In this document: positions 7,402-10,240 of the stretch, piece by piece
How the letters are laid out: each line of letters starts with the position of its first letter
Numbering within the stretch: position 1 is the stretch's first letter
Source: Roseibacillus sp.
GTDB taxonomy: Bacteria > Verrucomicrobiota > Verrucomicrobiae > Verrucomicrobiales > Akkermansiaceae
Length of the DNA stretch: 10,240 nucleotides
NCBI GenBank assembly: GCA_002723015.1
Contig: PBNG01000027.1
Coordinates: 14,629-24,868, forward strand
Reading direction: 5' to 3'
Notes under the pieces: generated by a model
Database searches by the model: none
What the model saw: the letters and a program-made list of their open reading frames with translations, nothing else
What the model was told of the DNA's origin: nothing
Translations under genes and position numbers: made by a program

Positions 7402-7527
7402 TGTCAGGCCCTACGATTTTATTCACGTGGCTCAATCACAAAACTTCTCCTGCTACGGACTCCTCCCGGCGAATCTATCGAATTTAAGGCTGCAAGCGCG
7501 GTCTCTCTTGCTCTAGGCTTCCCGGAT
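7402..7527. promoter_or_regulatory. Divergent intergenic region, likely carrying both promoters
   Basis: These 126 bases separate two genes pointing away from each other, so promoters for the esterase run (-) and the Gfo/Idh/MocA gene (+) should lie here or overlap the gene starts. A possible minus-strand -10 is TAAAAT (complement of 7416-7421) with a poor -35 TTTTGT (complement of 7438-7443) and a 16-base spacer, but it would leave almost no leader before 7401. I see no convincing plus-strand promoter and no clear operator palindrome. Confidence 0.35.
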
Positions 7528-8985
7528 ATGAGCTCACTGAATCGACGCCGTTTCGTCAAAAGCACCGCCGCGGCGGGGGCCGCCCCGCTGATTATTGGCA
7601 CCAAGTCCTCTGCTAAGGTCAGGGGTGCCAACGACCGACTCCGAATTGCAGTGGCAGGACTCAATGGCAGGGGAGGGTCGCACCTGGGAGGATTAGGAGG
7701 CATCAAGGGAGTCGAGATCGCCTATGTCGCCGATCCTGACTCGGGCGCCCGTGATCGGCGGCTCAATGAGGTTCGCTCGAGGGGGCACAAGAACTGCAAG
7801 GCGGTGGTCGACATTCGTGAAGCTCTTGAAGATCCCGAGGTTGACGCCATCTCAGTTGCGACCCCGAATCACTGGCACTCCCTCATGACAATCTGGGCCG
7901 CTCAGGCCGGGAAGCATGTCTACGTTGAAAAGCCAATGAGTCATGACGTCGAGGAGGGCCGCGTTGCGGTTGCAGCCCAGAAGAAATACGGAGTTGTAAT
8001 CCAGCATGGAACCCAGCGCCGGAGCGACAAGAACATTGCCGCCCTTCATGAGATGATCAAGGCAGGCACATGGGGAAAATTGAAGATCGCTTACGGCTAC
8101 TGCTGCAAACCCCGCGGAGGAATTGGAACCAAGGGTATCGCCTCCCCACCAGAAAATCTGGACTGGGACATTTGGAAGGGCCCTGCCGTAATTGATGACT
8201 ACCACGCCAACTACGTCCACTACAACTGGCACTGGTTCTGGAAGACCGGCAACGGCGACCTCAACAATCAGGGGACTCACCAGCTTGACGTAGCGCGCTG
8301 GGCCATCGACGACAACCAAACCCACCCCGTGCGGGCCATGGCCATTGGCGGCCGCTTCCAGTGGAATGATCAGGGAGAGACCCCTAACACCATGTTCGGA
8401 ATCGCCCAGTACCCCAACGGGCAGTATTGCTTCTTCAATGTCCGGAACGTGAATTACAATGGCTACCAGAGGCAGGTTAAGAACGAGTATTACTTTGAAG
8501 ATGGTGGGCGCATCATGTCCGACACGAACCCCCACTATTTTAAGCCCGGCAGTGACAAGGGGGAGAAGATCCAGCTTTCCGGCGGCGACGTGACACCCGG
8601 CGGATGCTGGAACAGTTTTGTTACCGCATGCCGGGAAAATAAGCCCGAAATGGCCAATGGAGATGTCATGGACGCCCACTATGGATGCGTTGTGGGTCAC
8701 CTCATGAATAATTCCTACCGGCTCGGGAAGAAGGTTCCCTTTAACAAGAAGGCAGGCACCTTCGGCGATAACAAGGATGCTGGGGAGCACTTCGGAATCC
8801 TCCATGACGTCATGGAGAAAGGCTGCAAGATCCCGGTGGACAAGGAGCACTACACGGTGGGACCGTGGCTCACCTTTGATCCCAAGACCGAGCGCCATAC
8901 CGGAGAGTTTGCCGCCGAGGCCAACGCATTGCTGAAAGACCCGAACAACAAGGGTTTCGAGATCCCGGATGCCAGCAAGGTCTGA
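7528..8985 (+). CDS. Tat-exported Gfo/Idh/MocA-family NAD(P)-dependent protein
   Basis: The 485-residue product is a sugar oxidoreductase-type protein with a tightly bound nicotinamide cofactor. Residues 5-11 'NRRRFVK' form a twin-arginine motif followed by 'STAAAGAAPLIIG', so it is likely exported already folded. The Rossmann domain starts at 'LRIAVAGLNGRGG' (38-50) with the dinucleotide loop G-x-N-G-R-G-G. 'ATPNHWHSLM' (111-120) and 'VYVEKPMSHD' (131-140) follow; Lys135 of the E-K-P motif is the usual catalytic lysine. The second domain contains 'WHWFWKTGNGDLNNQGTHQLD' split around 234-254, where His251 and Asp254 are active-site candidates. The family includes dehydrogenases, epimerase-like oxidoreductases and NAD-dependent glycosidases (GH109), and the sequence alone does not decide. 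The start at 7528 is chosen because the Tat motif follows immediately; an upstream in-frame extension to 7396 overlaps the divergent gene and has no signal. No good Shine-Dalgarno is seen. It is closed by the terminator at 9016. Confidence 0.92.
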   Translation: MSSLNRRRFVKSTAAAGAAPLIIGTKSSAKVRGANDRLRIAVAGLNGRGGSHLGGLGGIKGVEIAYVADPDSGARDRRLNEVRSRGHKNCKAVVDIREALEDPEVDAISVATPNHWHSLMTIWAAQAGKHVYVEKPMSHDVEEGRVAVAAQKKYGVVIQHGTQRRSDKNIAALHEMIKAGTWGKLKIAYGYCCKPRGGIGTKGIASPPENLDWDIWKGPAVIDDYHANYVHYNWHWFWKTGNGDLNNQGTHQLDVARWAIDDNQTHPVRAMAIGGRFQWNDQGETPNTMFGIAQYPNGQYCFFNVRNVNYNGYQRQVKNEYYFEDGGRIMSDTNPHYFKPGSDKGEKIQLSGGDVTPGGCWNSFVTACRENKPEMANGDVMDAHYGCVVGHLMNNSYRLGKKVPFNKKAGTFGDNKDAGEHFGILHDVMEKGCKIPVDKEHYTVGPWLTFDPKTERHTGEFAAEANALLKDPNNKGFEIPDASKV

Positions 8986-8991
8986 GCCCGG

Positions 8992-9009
8992 GAATTTCCC
9001 CGGAAATTC
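8992..9009. repeat. Short inverted repeat just after the Gfo/Idh/MocA stop
   Basis: GAATTTCC (8992-8999) and GGAAATTC (9002-9009) are perfect inverted arms with two bases between them. In RNA the inner pair would open into a small loop. It lies between the stop codon and the main terminator hairpin, has no T-run of its own, and may add 3'-end stability or be incidental. Confidence 0.4.
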
Positions 9010-9015
9010 ATCAAC

Positions 9016-9051
9016 AGCGCGGGGGGCCAACCCCCGCGCTTTTTTCTTTTT
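9016..9051 (+). terminator. Intrinsic terminator of the Gfo/Idh/MocA gene
   Basis: AGCGCGGGGG (9016-9025) pairs perfectly with CCCCCGCGCT (9031-9040) over a GCCAA loop, giving a 10-bp GC-rich stem. A T-rich tail (TTTTTTCTTTTT) runs on from the last stem base to 9051. The complementary strand has no T-run after the stem, so it should act on plus-strand transcripts only and not on the converging antiporter gene. Confidence 0.9.
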
Positions 9052-9126
9052 ACCCGCACCAGACGCCCCCGGGGGAAACTTCCCTCGATCCTGACGACCT
9101 GGCGAAGGACTTGAAAGCGTCCGAAC

Positions 9127-10240
9127 TCATTCCCGGGCTCCGGTTCCCGTCCTGCGGCGCATCGTCCACCCCGTTAATCCCAGCAAGGCTGAGATCAGGG
9201 GACACATCAGGTTAAAAAAGGCATAGGGAGCAAAGAGGTGAGGCCCAACTTTCAGCGCTCCCAGCATCGTGGCTCCACATGTATTCCATGGAATAAGAGG
9301 AGACGTCACGGTCCCCCCGTCTTCCAGACACCGAGAAAGGCTCCGAGGATCCAGTCCAGCCCTTGCATATGCCTCTCCAAACATCCTGCCGGGAAGAATA
9401 ACCGAGAGATACTGGTCAGCCGCCACCAGATTGATTCCAAGCGCCGAAGACAACGTGGCTAGCACCAATCGGCCACTCGTGGTAGCAGCCCTCAAGATAG
9501 CCTCTACGATTACCCGTAGCATTCCCGTTGCCTCCATCAGACCTCCAAAGGATAGCGCGCAGAGAATAAGGCCAATGGTCCAATACATGCTCTCGAGCCC
9601 GCCCCCGGTAAGAAGTTCGTCGAGCCGGGCAAGCCCAGTCTCTGGAGCATGCCCACTCTGGAGCACAGATACCACCTCACTCGCCGGGACTTTTTGGATT
9701 GTGAGAGCCAAAATCATACCTGCGAGGCCTCCTGCAAGAATCGCCGCCAGCGCAGGAACTCGGAAAAAAAGACATCCCACGACACTCAGCGGGGCCAGCC
9801 AAAGCAATGGGGATAGCTGGTAATTCCTCTCAATCGCATCAAGGAGGCTGCTGATTTCACCGAAGCTGGACTGGTCCCCTGACGAAAAGCCCAGGATCGC
9901 ATAAGCGCCAAGAGCAATCAGCATGCTTGGGACCGTCGTCCAGAGCATGTGCCGAATATGCTGAAAGAGAGGGACCTCTGCTACCGCAGCGGCCAGATTC
10001 GTAGTATCCGACAGTGGAGAAAGCTTGTCCCCAAAATAAGATCCGGAAACAACCGCCCCCGCTGTCATCGCGCTGGAAACTCCCAGTCCCTCCGCGATTC
10101 CAATCAATGCCACACCAATCGTCCCCGCCGTGGTCCACGAGCTCCCCGTAGTCAACGACACCACGCCACATATCATGCAGCAGGCAACCAGAAACACCTC
10201 CGGGGCAAGAAGACGCAGCCCATGAAATACCATGAGCGGG
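9127..10240 (-). CDS. nhaC: NhaC-type Na+/H+ antiporter, N-terminus outside the window
   Basis: This inner-membrane transporter exchanges Na+ for H+ and serves pH and sodium homeostasis. The frame stays open to the right edge (codons for Pro-Leu precede the Met at 10233), so 370 residues are visible of a family that usually has about 450-500; the missing part is the N-terminus, and the Met at 10233 is internal. Family motifs, numbered from that Met, are 'SLTTGSSWTTAGTIG' (26-40), 'AGAVVSGSYFGDKLSPLSDT' (58-77), 'HIRHMLWTTVPS' (92-103) and 'DGGTVTSPLIPWNTCGATM' (305-323). Several hydrophobic segments are evident, for example 100-116, 141-156, 160-180, 218-236 and 335-355. The C-terminus is short and basic ('MRRRTGTGARE'). 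It converges on the Gfo/Idh/MocA gene, with 141 bases between the stops. It is probably unrelated to the carbohydrate genes; need for a sodium antiporter is compatible with, but no proof of, a marine or saline habitat. Confidence 0.93.
   Translation of the reverse strand, partial: PLMVFHGLRLLAPEVFLVACCMICGVVSLTTGSSWTTAGTIGVALIGIAEGLGVSSAMTAGAVVSGSYFGDKLSPLSDTTNLAAAVAEVPLFQHIRHMLWTTVPSMLIALGAYAILGFSSGDQSSFGEISSLLDAIERNYQLSPLLWLAPLSVVGCLFFRVPALAAILAGGLAGMILALTIQKVPASEVVSVLQSGHAPETGLARLDELLTGGGLESMYWTIGLILCALSFGGLMEATGMLRVIVEAILRAATTSGRLVLATLSSALGINLVAADQYLSVILPGRMFGEAYARAGLDPRSLSRCLEDGGTVTSPLIPWNTCGATMLGALKVGPHLFAPYAFFNLMCPLISALLGLTGWTMRRRTGTGARE

Noticed and set aside
7396..7527. N-terminal extension of the Gfo/Idh/MocA protein to 7396
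   Set aside because: It would overlap the start of the divergent esterase gene and bury the twin-arginine signal, which begins right after the ATG at 7528.
7852..9030. Minus-strand open frame (392 codons) antisense to the Gfo/Idh/MocA gene
   Set aside because: The Val/Gly/Leu-rich product is typical of antisense reading of this kind of gene, and the frame crosses the terminator-proximal region without any signal of its own.
1..10240. Defence system, prophage, IS element, CRISPR array or tRNA
   Set aside because: No transposase, integrase, nuclease, direct-repeat array, terminal inverted repeats or cloverleaf could be recognised in the sequence.

Overview
The window looks like the chromosome of a member of the Verrucomicrobiota (or a close PVC relative), probably a heterotroph that degrades sulfated or acetylated polysaccharides. 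This rests on protein style, not on a marker gene. Two secreted proteins end in an Asp-rich (S/D)-D-x-D-G-D motif followed by a beta-rich module with a 'E(T/S)S-x-DL-x-x-W' signature, which is very common in that phylum. There is also a lamin-tail-domain protein, a Cys-type sulfatase, and a Tat-exported Gfo/Idh/MocA oxidoreductase. The DNA is GC-rich, tightly packed and largely without strong Shine-Dalgarno sites.

Layout. 1-1433 (+): 3' part of a secreted protein with a jelly-roll-like domain, a lamin-tail domain and the C-terminal module; its start lies left of the window. 1587-3302 (+): secreted arylsulfatase-type sulfatase with a CCPTR formylglycine site. 3306-4388 (-): secreted protein of unknown function with a beta-sandwich-like N-terminal half and the same C-terminal module; it converges on the sulfatase with 3 bases between stops. 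4422-5705 (-): secreted CE15 glucuronoyl-esterase-like hydrolase. 5833-7401 (-): secreted sialate O-acetylesterase-family SGNH hydrolase. 7528-8985 (+): Tat-signal Gfo/Idh/MocA protein, divergent from the esterase pair and closed by a strong intrinsic terminator (9016-9051). 9127-10240 (-): C-terminal three quarters or so of an NhaC-type Na+/H+ antiporter, whose start lies right of the window.

How the genes may work together. Four adjacent exported enzymes (sulfatase, CE15 esterase, SGNH acetylesterase, Gfo/Idh/MocA protein) would remove sulfate, uronoyl ester and acetyl decorations and act on the exposed sugar. This is the profile of a carbohydrate catabolic cluster. No SusC/SusD pair, glycoside hydrolase of a classical family, sugar kinase or regulator is visible, so the substrate cannot be named. 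The antiporter appears to be an unrelated neighbour. There are no RNA genes, IS elements, CRISPR arrays or phage genes that I can support, and no gene-free stretch is longer than about 155 bases.
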